Assembly: GCF_036250735.1 (NCBI RefSeq)
Contig: NZ_CP109430.1
Span: 6,262,001 to 6,326,000 of the forward strand
Direction of reading: 5' to 3'
Length of the DNA: 64,000 nt
DNA from: Streptosporangium sp. NBC_01495
Lineage (GTDB): Bacteria > Actinomycetota > Actinomycetes > Streptosporangiales > Streptosporangiaceae
Below are positions 8,267 to 17,616 of this stretch, one piece after another (within the stretch, counting starts at the first letter, position 1; each line of letters begins with the position of its first letter). The translations under genes were made by a program, and so were the position numbers. The notes under the pieces were generated by a model that was not told the origin of the DNA, searched no databases, and was given only the letters and a program-made list of their open reading frames with translations.

Positions 8267-9492
8267 AGCGCGTCGTCCTCCCCGGTCCTCGCCGCGTCCC
8301 CACCGGCCTCGGCCGCGCCCGTCACCGTGCCCGTCACCGTGCCCGTCACCGTGCCCGTCACCGTGCTCACCGCCGAGTCCTCCTCGACCCCGTCCGTGCT
8401 CGCCACGGTCTCGTAGACCCGCAGGACGTCGCGGGCGACCGTCGACCAGTCGTACTTGCGCACGGCGAGGCGGGCGGCGTCCGACAGCCTGGCCCGGCGC
8501 GCGGGATCGTCGAGCAGCGCGGCGGCCTCGCGGGCGAGCGACCCGGCGTCGCCCGTCTCGAACAGCGCCCCCGCCCCGCCGTCGTCGAGCACCTTGCGGA
8601 AGGCCGGGATGTCGCTCGCCAGGATCGCCGCGCCGGCCGACATCGCCTCGGTCAGCACGATGCCGAAGCTCTCACCACCCAGGTTGGGCGCGCAGAAGAC
8701 GTCGACCGTGTGGTAGGCGCGCACCTTGTCCTCCTCACTGACCATGCCGAGCAGGCCGATCCGGTCGTGGAAGGCGGCCGGGACCCGCTCCAGCACCTCG
8801 TCGGCGTCACCGGGCCCGGCCAGGAGCAGGCGCAGCGCCGGTCGCTCGGCGGCCAGCAGGGCGAACGCCTCCAGCAACACCGGCAGGCCCTTGCGCGGCT
8901 CGTCCATCCGGCCGAGGAAGCCGATCACCTCGCCCTCGTCCCAGCCGGGCAGCGGCTCGCCCTCGTCGTAGCGGCTCACCGTCACCCCGTTGGGGATGAG
9001 CACGGCGTCGCCGCCCATGAACTCGACCAGGGTCTTCCTGGCGGCGTCGGAGACGGCGATCCTGCCGCCGATCTTCTCCAGCGCGCTCATGATGACCGGC
9101 ACCCCGACCGAGAAGGAGCGGGAGTTGCCGTACGAGGCGTGGAAGGTGGCCACGATCGGCCCCCTCGCCACCCAGCAGGCGAGCAGCCCCAGCGAGGGGA
9201 TGGCCGGCTCGTGCACGTGCAGCACGTCGAAGCGGCCCTCGCGCACCCAGCGGCGCACCCGGTTCGCCGACAGGAACCCGAACGACATCCTGGCCACCGA
9301 CCCGTTGAAGGGCACCGGGACGGCGCGGCCCGCCGAGGTCACGTACGGGGGCAGCTCGGCGTTCTCCGCGGCCGGGGAGATCACCGAGACGTGGTGGCCG
9401 TCGGCCATGAGCGCCTCGGCCAGGTCGCGGATGTGCACCTGGACGCCGCCCGGCACGTCCCACGTGTAGGGGCAGACGATGCCGATCCTCAT
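8263..9492 (-). CDS. pimA: Phosphatidylinositol alpha-mannosyltransferase PimA
   Basis: A 409-residue GT4-fold glycosyltransferase. The N-terminus RIGIVCPYTWDVPGGVQVHI is characteristic of PimA, which transfers the first mannose from GDP-mannose to phosphatidylinositol on the inner leaflet. The GT4 nucleotide-binding EX7E-type region occurs around GESFGIVLTEAMSAG. The start overlaps the acyltransferase stop (ATGA). The last ~45 residues are non-conserved and hold four copies of a 12-bp repeat encoding Val-Thr-Gly-Thr (8318-8365), an unusual tail that probably does not affect catalysis. Confidence 0.93.
   Translation of the reverse strand: MRIGIVCPYTWDVPGGVQVHIRDLAEALMADGHHVSVISPAAENAELPPYVTSAGRAVPVPFNGSVARMSFGFLSANRVRRWVREGRFDVLHVHEPAIPSLGLLACWVARGPIVATFHASYGNSRSFSVGVPVIMSALEKIGGRIAVSDAARKTLVEFMGGDAVLIPNGVTVSRYDEGEPLPGWDEGEVIGFLGRMDEPRKGLPVLLEAFALLAAERPALRLLLAGPGDADEVLERVPAAFHDRIGLLGMVSEEDKVRAYHTVDVFCAPNLGGESFGIVLTEAMSAGAAILASDIPAFRKVLDDGGAGALFETGDAGSLAREAAALLDDPARRARLSDAARLAVRKYDWSTVARDVLRVYETVASTDGVEEDSAVSTVTGTVTGTVTGTVTGAAEAGGDAARTGEDDAL
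8318..8365. repeat. Four perfect 12-bp tandem repeats inside pimA
   Basis: CCCGTCACCGTG repeated four times without error; length divisible by three, so it only lengthens the protein tail (VTGT units). Confidence 0.95.
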
Positions 9493-10421
9493 GGCCTGCT
9501 CCCCGGCGCCTCTCGGGGCTCCAGGTCCTCGAGCCAGAGGCGCTGGAGCATGTGCCAGTCCTCGGGGTGCTCGGCGATGCCCTTCTCGAAGACGGTGGCG
9601 AGGCTCTGCATGACGACGGCCACCTTCTCCTTCCTGGTGCCCTCGGCCGGGATCGCGATCTCCTCGTGGAACTGCAGTCCCCAGCCGTTCTCCTCGAAGT
9701 AGGGGATCGCCGGGATGAGGGCGGCCCCGGTGTGCACGGCCAGCAGGCCGGGACCGGCGGGCATCCGGGTGGCCGAGCCGAAGAACTGCACCTCGACCCC
9801 GTTCGCGGTCAGGTCGCGCTCGGCGGGCAGGGCGACCGGCAGGCCCGCGCGCAGGCGCTGCGCCAGGGTGCCGAAGGTGTGGCCGTCACCGCCGGTGAGC
9901 GGCAGCACCTCCATGCCGAGCCCCTCGCGGAAGGCGGTGTAGCGGTGGAAGAGCGACTCGGGCTTGAGCCGCTCGGCGACCGTGGTGAACGGATGGCCCG
10001 TACCGGCGAACCAGGCGCCCGCCTGGTCCCAGTTTCCCATGTGCGGCAGGGCGAGGACCACCCCGCGCCCCCTGGCGAGGTTGTCGTAGACGGGCTCGGT
10101 CCCGGTCACCCGCATCCGGGAGACGATCTCCTCGAGGGGGATCGAGGGCAGCCGGAACACCTCGTGGAAGTAACGGAAATAGGAGCGCATGCCGTCGCGG
10201 CTGAGCTCCCGGATCGCCGGGTCGCCTGGCGAGGTGCCCTTGACCCTGGCGAGGTTGGCCTCAAGCCTGAGCACCGACTTCCCGCGGCGCCTCCACAGCC
10301 GGTCGGCGGCGGCGCGGAAGGCCCAGGCCGTGAGCCTCTCGGGCAGGCGGGGCACGACCGTCCAACCGGCGCCGAACGCCGCGGCGACGAGACGATCCTG
10401 GGGGGAGGGCTTGTCGGTCAT
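9489..10421 (-). CDS. patA: Phosphatidylinositol mannoside acyltransferase (LPLAT/HtrB family)
   Basis: 310 residues of the lysophospholipid acyltransferase superfamily. LPHMGNWDQAG supplies the HX4D catalytic motif (the His-X4-Asp pair), and later Glu/Arg motifs are present. Between pimA and pgsA in the order known from mycobacteria (Rv2610c-Rv2612c), this position is the PIM acyltransferase that adds a palmitoyl group to the mannose of PIM1/PIM2. Start ATG at 10421, 12 nt after the pgsA stop, and overlapping pimA by 4 nt, so the three form one operon at the inner membrane. Confidence 0.92.
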   Translation of the reverse strand: MTDKPSPQDRLVAAAFGAGWTVVPRLPERLTAWAFRAAADRLWRRRGKSVLRLEANLARVKGTSPGDPAIRELSRDGMRSYFRYFHEVFRLPSIPLEEIVSRMRVTGTEPVYDNLARGRGVVLALPHMGNWDQAGAWFAGTGHPFTTVAERLKPESLFHRYTAFREGLGMEVLPLTGGDGHTFGTLAQRLRAGLPVALPAERDLTANGVEVQFFGSATRMPAGPGLLAVHTGAALIPAIPYFEENGWGLQFHEEIAIPAEGTRKEKVAVVMQSLATVFEKGIAEHPEDWHMLQRLWLEDLEPREAPGSRP

Positions 10422-10433
10422 CGATCTTTCCGA

Positions 10434-11051
10434 TCAGCGGAGGGTCCGTGGCGGGTGGGAGACGGCCTGCCGGCGCACGTGCAGCAGGCGCTGGCCGACC
10501 GTGACCGCGCTGGCGACGGCGAGCAGCCAGAGCCCCGCGGCCAGGATGTACGGCACGCCGAGGCCGCCGATGCCGACGGAGACCAGGCCCACCACCAGGC
10601 GTTCCGGCCGCTCGGCGAGGCCGACGTCGCACGTCATGCCCAGCGCCTCGGCCCTGGCCTTGACGTACGAGACCACCGCCCCCGCGACGAGACAGAAGAG
10701 CGCGACCCCCGCCAGCACCCGCTGCCCGCTCACGACGAACCAGAACACCAGCCCGGAGAAGATGCCCGCGTCGCCGACCCGGTCGAGGGTGGAGTCGAGA
10801 AAGGCGCCCCAGGTGCTTCCCGGGCCCGTCATCCTGGCCATGACCCCGTCGAGGAGGTCGGCCAGCACGAAGAAGGTGATCACCACCGTACCGACGAACA
10901 GCTGGCCTCGCGGGTAGAAGAACAGGGCCGCGGCGACGGTGCCGAGCGTGCCCGCGGCGGTGACCGCGTTGGGGCCGATCCCGCGGCGGGTGAGTGCCCT
11001 GCCCAGCGGGGTCAAGAGCCTGGTGACGGCGGGGCGCAGAAGTTTCAGCAT
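10434..11051 (-). CDS. pgsA: CDP-alcohol phosphatidyltransferase (phosphatidylinositol-phosphate synthase type)
   Basis: 205 residues with five or six membrane segments. The full CDP-alcohol motif D-X2-D-G-X2-A-R-X8-G-X3-D-X3-D is visible (DLLDGVMAR ... GAFLDSTLD). Context (PIM acyltransferase and pimA downstream) points to the actinobacterial enzyme that joins CDP-diacylglycerol and inositol phosphate, supplying the lipid that PimA mannosylates. I use ATG at 11051; the open frame continues upstream to 11630 but that part is antisense to the EF-G paralogue and is not coding. Confidence 0.93.
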   Translation of the reverse strand: MLKLLRPAVTRLLTPLGRALTRRGIGPNAVTAAGTLGTVAAALFFYPRGQLFVGTVVITFFVLADLLDGVMARMTGPGSTWGAFLDSTLDRVGDAGIFSGLVFWFVVSGQRVLAGVALFCLVAGAVVSYVKARAEALGMTCDVGLAERPERLVVGLVSVGIGGLGVPYILAAGLWLLAVASAVTVGQRLLHVRRQAVSHPPRTLR

Positions 11052-11340
11052 CGCGCTCCGATCGTAGGCCACCCGGCCTGCGCGTGCGCATCGGCGGCGG
11101 AGAGCGGCGAGCCGCGGGGAAACGGCGTTCGCGGGTGCGGCTCGCGACCGCCGGAGTGGCCCGGATACGTAGCGATCGGGTCTTCCTCTCGCAAGAGGAT
11201 CACCCCATCCCTCTTGTGATATTCGCCACATGGGTATTTGGTGAACAGACCGAGTCCGCGCGATGCGCGAGCTCGGCAGCGGACCCCGGGGGTGTGGCCC
11301 CACCAGGCCGCGCCCCTTCGGCAACGACGCGGGAGGCGAT

Positions 11341-13473
11341 GTGGCGGAAAGAGCAACCGGCGGAACAGCGGGAGCCGCGGGGAGGGCACCCGCGGCCGAC
11401 CAGCCGGGCATGATACGAAACGTCGTGCTGGTCGGCCATTCCGGCGCCGGGAAGACAACGCTTGTGGAGGCGCTGCTGGCCGCGACGCGGACCGTCCAGC
11501 GGCCCGGCAGGGTCGAGGACGGCACGACCGTCAGCGACTTCGACGAGGTAGAGGTACGCCAGCAACGCTCGGTGAACCTGACCGTGGCCCCCGTGGTCCA
11601 CAACGACATCAAGATCAATCTGCTGGACACGCCCGGCTACGCCGACTTCGTCGGCGACCTGCGCGCCGGGCTGCGCGCGGCCGACGCGGCGCTGTTCGTC
11701 GTCTCGTCCGTCGAGGGCGTGGACGGCCTGACCAGAATGCTCTGGGACGAGTGCGCGGCGGTCGGGATGCCCCGCGCGGTCGTGATCACCAAGATCGACC
11801 ACCATCGGGCCAACTTCGAGGACGCCCTCGCCGCCTGCCAGGACGCCTTCGGCGACGGCGTCTCGCCGCTCTACCTGCCGGTGGTGACCAACGGCAAGGT
11901 GAACGGCCTGATCGGCCTGCTGAGCCAGAGGTTCTACAACTACGCGACCGGCACCCGGACGGAGAACTCCCCCGGCCCCGCCTACGCCGACCAGATCGAG
12001 CTCTACCGGGGCGCCCTGATCGAGGGCGTCATCCAGGAGAGCGAGGACGAGTCCCTGATGGACCGTTACCTCTCCGGCGAGGAGATCGACACCAAGGCCC
12101 TCATCGAGGACCTGGAGAAGGCCGTCGCGCGCGGCGGCTTCTACCCGGTGCTGGCCTCGGGGGCCGGAGTGGGCGCCCTGGAGATCCTGGAACTCGTCAC
12201 CCAGGGGTTCCCCTCCCCGCCCGAGCACCCCATGCCGGAGATCATGTCGATCGGCGGCGAGCCCGTCTCCGGCATCACCTGCGACCCCGACGGACCGCTC
12301 GTCGCCGAGGTCGTCAAGACCACCAGCGACCCGTACGTGGGCAGGATCAGCCTGGTACGGGTCTTCTCCGGCACGCTGCGCCCGGACATGACGGTGCACG
12401 TCTCGGGGCACGGCCTGTCCGACCGCGGACACGAGGACCACGACGTGGACGAGCGCATCGGCGCTCTCTCCTCACCGCTGGGCAAGCACCAGCGGACGAT
12501 CGCCAAGTGCGTGGCCGGGGACATCGCCGCGGTGGCCAAGCTGTCACGCGCGGAGACCGGCGACACCCTGTCGGACCGGGAGAACCCGCTGCTGATGACG
12601 GCCTGGAGCATGCCGGAGCCGCTGCTGCCCGTGGCGATCCAGCCCAGGTCCAAGGCCGACGACGACAAGCTGGGCCAGGCGCTGCAGCGGCTGGTCGCCG
12701 AGGACCCGACGCTCAGGCTGGAGAACAACCCCGAGACCCGCCAGCTCGTGCTGTGGTGCATGGGCGAGGCCCACACCGACGTGCTCCTCGACCGGCTGAG
12801 CAGGCGGCACGGCGTGGAGGTGGAGAAGATCGAGCTGCGGGTGCCACTCAGGGAGACCTTCGGCGGCAGCTGCCAGGCCCTGGGCCGCAACGTCAAGCAG
12901 ACCGGTGGCCACGGCCAGTTCGCCGTCTGCCACCTGGAGGTCGAGCCCCTGCCGTCCGGCGGCGGCTTCGAGTTCGTGGACAAGATCGTCGGCGGGGTGG
13001 TGCCGCGCCAGTTCATCCCCTCGGTGGAGAAGGGGGTGCGCACCCAGATGCAGCGCGGGGTGCTCGCCGGGTATCCCATGGTGGACGTGCGGGTCACCCT
13101 GTACGACGGCAAGGCCCACTCGGTCGACTCCTCCGACATGGCGTTCCAGATCGCCGGGGCGCTCGCGCTGAAGGAGGCCGCGGCCAAGGTGCCCACGCTG
13201 CTGCTCGAACCGGTCGACGAGATGTCCGTCCTGATCGCCGACGACTACGTCGGCGCGGTGATGTCCGACCTGTCCTCGCGCAGGGGCCGCGTGCTCGGCA
13301 CGGAGCCGGTGGGCGTCGGGCGTACCCTGGTCAAGGCCGAGGTGCCCGAGCTGGAGATCACGCGATACTCGATCGATCTGAGATCCATGTCGCACGGGAC
13401 GGGGACGTTCCGGCGGGTCTTCCTGCGCTACGAGCCGCTTCCTTCGCATCTGATGGACAAAGTCACCGGCTGA
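11341..13473 (+). CDS. Elongation factor G-like protein (EF-G paralogue)
   Basis: 710 residues when read from GTG 11341, which has GGGAGG just upstream. G1 is GHSGAGKTT, G3 DTPGYADF and G4 TKID; the switch region expected to read RGITI is instead RSVNLTV, so this is the divergent EF-G-like paralogue common in actinobacteria next to pgsA, not the translocase encoded with the str operon. Domains II-V follow, including the CHLEVEPL and PRQFIPSVEKG motifs of domain IV. Its role is undefined: a ribosome-recycling or stress-specialised GTPase is plausible. It diverges from pgsA across a 290-bp intergenic gap. Confidence 0.9.
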   Translation: MAERATGGTAGAAGRAPAADQPGMIRNVVLVGHSGAGKTTLVEALLAATRTVQRPGRVEDGTTVSDFDEVEVRQQRSVNLTVAPVVHNDIKINLLDTPGYADFVGDLRAGLRAADAALFVVSSVEGVDGLTRMLWDECAAVGMPRAVVITKIDHHRANFEDALAACQDAFGDGVSPLYLPVVTNGKVNGLIGLLSQRFYNYATGTRTENSPGPAYADQIELYRGALIEGVIQESEDESLMDRYLSGEEIDTKALIEDLEKAVARGGFYPVLASGAGVGALEILELVTQGFPSPPEHPMPEIMSIGGEPVSGITCDPDGPLVAEVVKTTSDPYVGRISLVRVFSGTLRPDMTVHVSGHGLSDRGHEDHDVDERIGALSSPLGKHQRTIAKCVAGDIAAVAKLSRAETGDTLSDRENPLLMTAWSMPEPLLPVAIQPRSKADDDKLGQALQRLVAEDPTLRLENNPETRQLVLWCMGEAHTDVLLDRLSRRHGVEVEKIELRVPLRETFGGSCQALGRNVKQTGGHGQFAVCHLEVEPLPSGGGFEFVDKIVGGVVPRQFIPSVEKGVRTQMQRGVLAGYPMVDVRVTLYDGKAHSVDSSDMAFQIAGALALKEAAAKVPTLLLEPVDEMSVLIADDYVGAVMSDLSSRRGRVLGTEPVGVGRTLVKAEVPELEITRYSIDLRSMSHGTGTFRRVFLRYEPLPSHLMDKVTG

Positions 13474-13481
13474 CAGGGCAG

Positions 13482-13544
13482 TGAGGCGTGTGCCGGACGA
13501 TGCCCCGCCGCGCAGGAGAAACGCACCGTCCGGCACACGCCTCA
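13482..13544 (+). terminator. 18-bp stem terminator after the EF-G paralogue
   Basis: TGAGGCGTGTGCCGGACG (13482-13499) is exactly mirrored at 13527-13544 with a 27-nt loop, starting 9 nt after the stop codon and lacking a T-run. A second small hairpin (ACGAAA-GGA-TTTCGT followed by T4) lies about 30 nt further on. Confidence 0.8.
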
Positions 13545-13632
13545 CAGCATGCGCTTATGTAACAGAGTCATCACGAAAGGATTTCGTTTTTCCGGTCAAA
13601 GCACACCGGCGCTGGTGCCACACTGGGGAACC

Positions 13633-15237
13633 ATGCGAATCGGACGCCCTCTTCTGGCCGCTGCCGCCCTCGCCGCCCTGACCACGGGAGCCGCCTACAC
13701 CTTCGGCCCCGAGGCCGCGCCCGCCCGGCCGAAGGCCGCGAAGAGCTCGGCGGTCTCGGCCGAGACGGCCGACTCGACGACCGCCGCCTCGGCGTCGGCG
13801 CGGTGCGACGTGGACGCGAAGTACCCCAAGCGGCAGTTGCGCGGGGTGTGGATCGCCACGGTCAAGAACATCGACTGGCCCTCGCGCACCGGGCTGTCCC
13901 CGGCCCGCCAGCGGGCCGAGTACGTCAAGATCCTCGACAGCGCGGTCGAGCGGCGGTTCAACGCGGTGTTCGTCCAGATCCGCCCCGCCTCCGACGCGCT
14001 GTACAAGTCGGACCTGGAGCCCTGGTCGCAGTATCTGACCGGCACGGTGGGCAAGGACCCCGGCTGGGACCCGCTGCCCTTCCTCGTCGCCGAGGCCCAC
14101 CGGCGCGGCCTGGAGTTCCACGCCTGGTTCAACCCCTACCGCGCGGCCGCCGACGGCGACCTGTCCAAGCTGCCCGCGAGGCACCCCGCCCGGCTCCACC
14201 CCGAGTGGATCGTGAAATACGGGGATCTGGCCTACTACAACCCCGGCCTGCCCGCGGTCCGCGACTACGTCACCAAGGTCGTCAAGGACGTGGTGACCCG
14301 CTACGACGTCGACGGGGTCCACTTCGACGACTACTTCTACCCCTACCCCGTCGCGGGCGCGAAGTTCGCCGACGGCGCCGCCTTCGCCAGGTACGGCAAG
14401 GGCGCCAAGCTCGCCGACTGGCGCCGCGCCAACGTCAACAAGCTGATCGCGCAGGTCGACAAGACCGTGCACGAGGTCAGGAACAGCGTGAAGTTCGGCG
14501 TCAGCCCGTTCGGGATCTGGCGCAACAAGGCCGAGGACCCCAGCGGCTCGGCCACCGGCGGCATGTCCGCGTACGACTCCATCTACGCCGACGCCCGTCA
14601 CTGGATCAAGAAGGGCACGGTCGACTACGTCATCCCCCAGCTGTACTGGCCGCGCGGGTTCGAGATCGCCGACTACGACGTGCTGATGCCCTGGTGGGCG
14701 AACGAGGTCAAGGGCACCGGGGTGCAGCTCTACATCGGCCAGGGCCTGTACCGGGTCGGCGCCACCGACACCGCCGCCTGGACCAGGCCCGGCGAGATGT
14801 CCTCCCACCTCACGCGCAACCGCAAGCACGGGCAGGTCTCCGGCGACGTCTACTTCAGCGCCAAGCAGCTCTCCACCAACCCCCTGGGCGCGCTCGACCG
14901 CGTCGCCAAGGACCACTACACCCGTCCGGCGCTGCTGCCGCTGATGAGGGACCGCGGCGGCCGTGCCCCGGCCAAGCCCGCCGACGTGCGGCTCCAGGGC
15001 ACCTCGCTCAGCTGGAGGAGCTCCCCGGACGCCCGCTCGTACGCGGTCTACCGGATCGCCTCGGGCAAGCCCGGAGAGTGCGCCACCGCCGACGCCCGCA
15101 ACCTGGTCGCGGTCGTGCCCGCGGCGGCCGGCGACCGCCAGGCCCTCACCGCGACGGGCGGCGGCACCTACCTGGTCACCGCCCTCGACCGCCTGCAGAA
15201 CGAGAGCGCCCCCACCGGGACCGTAGACGGGACGTGA
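13633..15237 (+). CDS. Secreted GHL10 (DUF187) family glycoside hydrolase-like protein
   Basis: 534 residues from ATG 13633. A signal peptide (MRIGRPLLAAAALAALTTGA) and an Ala/Ser/Thr linker precede a TIM-barrel domain of the glycosyl-hydrolase-like 10 family: LRGVWIATVKNIDWPS, the FHAWFNPYR motif, and VDGVHFDDYFYPYP with candidate acidic catalytic residues. GHL10 proteins are thought to act on cell-envelope glycans, but substrates are mostly unproven. A C-terminal module (about 450-530) resembles a fibronectin-like domain. The start at 13549 in the same frame is rejected because it would place the signal peptide internally. Confidence 0.85.
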   Translation: MRIGRPLLAAAALAALTTGAAYTFGPEAAPARPKAAKSSAVSAETADSTTAASASARCDVDAKYPKRQLRGVWIATVKNIDWPSRTGLSPARQRAEYVKILDSAVERRFNAVFVQIRPASDALYKSDLEPWSQYLTGTVGKDPGWDPLPFLVAEAHRRGLEFHAWFNPYRAAADGDLSKLPARHPARLHPEWIVKYGDLAYYNPGLPAVRDYVTKVVKDVVTRYDVDGVHFDDYFYPYPVAGAKFADGAAFARYGKGAKLADWRRANVNKLIAQVDKTVHEVRNSVKFGVSPFGIWRNKAEDPSGSATGGMSAYDSIYADARHWIKKGTVDYVIPQLYWPRGFEIADYDVLMPWWANEVKGTGVQLYIGQGLYRVGATDTAAWTRPGEMSSHLTRNRKHGQVSGDVYFSAKQLSTNPLGALDRVAKDHYTRPALLPLMRDRGGRAPAKPADVRLQGTSLSWRSSPDARSYAVYRIASGKPGECATADARNLVAVVPAAAGDRQALTATGGGTYLVTALDRLQNESAPTGTVDGT

Positions 15238-15333
15238 GAACCCGGTCCAGCCGGTCTCCGGAGCGGCTGGACCCGTGGCACGATCTTCCCCTACGGTGCC
15301 AGCACTTGGCAGGAGTCGAAGGGGAGGTCGTTC

Positions 15334-17616
15334 GTGAAGCGGACGATTGTCGCGCTCGCGGTGGTGCTGGGCCTGCTGTGGCCGGGAGCCGCGCAGTCCG
15401 CCACGCGGGCGGACGGACGGGTGGCGCTGATCGGCATTCCCGGCTTGCGCTGGAGTGACCTCAGCCCCGCCGGCACCCCGAACCTGTGGCGGCTGGCCGG
15501 ACAGAGCGCGGTCGGATCCCTGTCGGTCCGCGCGGTGGGCCGGGTCACCTGCCCCTACGACGGGTGGCTGACGGTGTCGGCCGGGGTGAGGTCGGCGGTC
15601 GGCTACGGCTGCGGGCTGCCTCCGACGCCCGAGTCCGACGGGGCGGGCGCGGTCATCCCCGACTACGAATACCTGCACCAGGTCGCCGGGCAGCGCTACG
15701 CGGGCGCCCTCGGCGAGGCCGTCCACGCCGCCGGTGAGTGCACGCTGGCGATCGGCCCGGGGGCCGCGCTGGCCCTGGCCGACCGCTCGGGCAGGGTCGA
15801 CGTTTACGCCCCCTCCCTCGAGCGGATCGGCGCCGACGCGCTGACCAGATGCCGGGTGATGGCCGTCGACGTCGACGACCTGATCAGGCCGTACGTGACC
15901 GGTGACCGGCTGCCGCCGGACGAGGACCGGCTCAGCGCGCAGGAGCGGGCCGCGGCGCTGCGCCTGGCCGACGCCAAGGCGGGGGCGGTGCTGAGCGTGC
16001 TGACCGCGCTGCCCGGGGACACCGGCGTGCTGCTGGCGGGCCTGTCCGACCACGGCGGCAACCCGCACCTGCGGGTGGCCATGATGCGCGGGGGAGACGT
16101 CTCCGGCCGCTTCCTGGGGGCGGCCTCCACCCACCGCGACGACACCACGATCCTGCCGGACATCACCGCGACGATGCTCTCCCTGACGGGTGTCGCGACG
16201 CCTCCGGGCGTGATCGGGGTTCCCTGGCAGGCGAGCGAGAGGCGCACCGGCGGCACCGAGGCGGCGCGGGTCGGGCTGGAGCGGGCCGACGTGGCCGGGG
16301 AGACGATCAGGAACGTGGGCGGGATCTTCTTCACCGCGGTCGCGGTACTGCAGGTCGCGTTCTACCTGACCGCCTTCCTGCTGCTGCGCCGCAGGCGGGG
16401 GCTGACCGGCATCCGCGTGGCCGCGGTCGCGCTGGCCGCGGTGCCCGTGTCGACGTACCTGGTGAACCTCACCCCCTGGCACCACGCGGGATCGCCGGTG
16501 CTCGCGCTGGTCGGCGGGATCGCCGGATGCGCGCTGCTGCTGGCCTCGGCCGCGCTGGCGGGGCCCTGGCGCCGGGCGCCGCTCGGTCCGCTGGGGGTGG
16601 TGGCGGGGGTGACCGCGGCGGTGCTGGCGGGCGACCTGCTGACCGGGACGACCCTGCAGCTCAACAGCGTGATGGGCTACAGCGCCGTGGTCGGGGCCCG
16701 CTACTACGGGCTGGGCAACATCCCGTTCGCGCTCTTCGCCACCTCAGTGCTGCTGCTGGCCGCCACGATCGCGCACCGCCTGACGCGCGGCGACCGGGCG
16801 AACGCACCGGCGGATCGGCCGGCGCACGATGACCACGGGGACCACGGGGACCACGGGGACCACGGGGACCACGGGGACCACGGGGACCACGGGGACCACG
16901 GGGACCACGGGGACGCCGCCGTGGCGGATCGGCCGGCGGGCGGGAGCCGCGCGAGCGTGGTGGCGGCCGCCGTCGTGGCGGTGCTGGGCGGGTTCGCGAT
17001 GATCCTGGGCGGCTGGCCTGGCGTGGGCAGCGACTTCGGCGGGGTGATCGCCTTCGTTCCCGGCATCGCGGTGACCGCGCTGCTGATCGCGGGCAGGCGG
17101 GTCTCGATCGTCAAGCTGGGCGCGTTCTGCGTGGCGGGCGGCGTCATCGTGATGGCCATCGCCTACCTCGACTACCTGCGCCCGCCGGGCTCGCAGACGC
17201 ACCTGGGCCGCTTCGTCGGCCAGGTGTTCACCGGCGAGGCCCTGGAGGTGATCGGCCGCAAGCTCGGCGCGATGCTGGGCACGCTGCTCAGTCCCAACCT
17301 GATGCCGGTCGTGATCGCCGCGGTGGCGTTCCTCGTCTACGCGCTGCTACGCCCCGAGCAGGCGACCGCGGGGGTGCTGCCCGCCGCGTTCGCGCACTCC
17401 CCCGCGCTGCGGGCCGGACTGATCGGCACCCTGGTCAGCGGGGTGGTCGGCATGCTGGTCAACGACTCGGGCGCCGCGGTGCTGTCCATGGCGCTGGCGC
17501 TCGCCGTGCCGCTGACGCTGTCGGCGGGCATCAAGGCCCTGGACGGCGGCGCCCCGCGCTACGACGAGCCGGGCCAGGACCCGGCGAGCAACTTCCTGGT
17601 GTCGCGCAGCAGCTGA
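15334..17616 (+). CDS. Polytopic membrane protein with degenerate phosphatase-like ectodomain
   Basis: 760 residues: signal peptide (about 1-24), an extracytoplasmic domain (25-320) and about ten transmembrane segments. The ectodomain starts like the alkaline-phosphatase/sulfatase superfamily (VALIGIPGLRW ... TPNLWRLA) and has a CPYDGWLTVSAG motif, but the usual metal-binding Asp of GIDGLR is Pro here, so catalysis is doubtful. A loop at residues 500-526 is nine perfect Asp-His-Gly repeats. Related actinobacterial proteins are uncharacterised. The gene follows the GHL10 gene on the same strand and overlaps the HIT gene tail-to-tail by 58 bp. Confidence 0.8.
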   Translation: MKRTIVALAVVLGLLWPGAAQSATRADGRVALIGIPGLRWSDLSPAGTPNLWRLAGQSAVGSLSVRAVGRVTCPYDGWLTVSAGVRSAVGYGCGLPPTPESDGAGAVIPDYEYLHQVAGQRYAGALGEAVHAAGECTLAIGPGAALALADRSGRVDVYAPSLERIGADALTRCRVMAVDVDDLIRPYVTGDRLPPDEDRLSAQERAAALRLADAKAGAVLSVLTALPGDTGVLLAGLSDHGGNPHLRVAMMRGGDVSGRFLGAASTHRDDTTILPDITATMLSLTGVATPPGVIGVPWQASERRTGGTEAARVGLERADVAGETIRNVGGIFFTAVAVLQVAFYLTAFLLLRRRRGLTGIRVAAVALAAVPVSTYLVNLTPWHHAGSPVLALVGGIAGCALLLASAALAGPWRRAPLGPLGVVAGVTAAVLAGDLLTGTTLQLNSVMGYSAVVGARYYGLGNIPFALFATSVLLLAATIAHRLTRGDRANAPADRPAHDDHGDHGDHGDHGDHGDHGDHGDHGDHGDAAVADRPAGGSRASVVAAAVVAVLGGFAMILGGWPGVGSDFGGVIAFVPGIAVTALLIAGRRVSIVKLGAFCVAGGVIVMAIAYLDYLRPPGSQTHLGRFVGQVFTGEALEVIGRKLGAMLGTLLSPNLMPVVIAAVAFLVYALLRPEQATAGVLPAAFAHSPALRAGLIGTLVSGVVGMLVNDSGAAVLSMALALAVPLTLSAGIKALDGGAPRYDEPGQDPASNFLVSRSS
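16831..16911. repeat. Nine perfect 9-bp repeats encoding (Asp-His-Gly)9
   Basis: GACCACGGG occurs nine times without a mismatch inside the membrane-protein gene, giving a His/Asp-rich loop between transmembrane segments that could bind divalent metals. Confidence 0.97.

Noticed and set aside
8318..8365. Tandem 12-bp repeats as a possible CRISPR array
   Set aside because: No spacers; units are contiguous and in frame with pimA. No CRISPR array or cas genes anywhere in the window.
10434..11630. Extending pgsA to 11630
   Set aside because: The first ~190 residues are antisense to the EF-G paralogue, and the real CDP-alcohol protein begins MLKLL at 11051.
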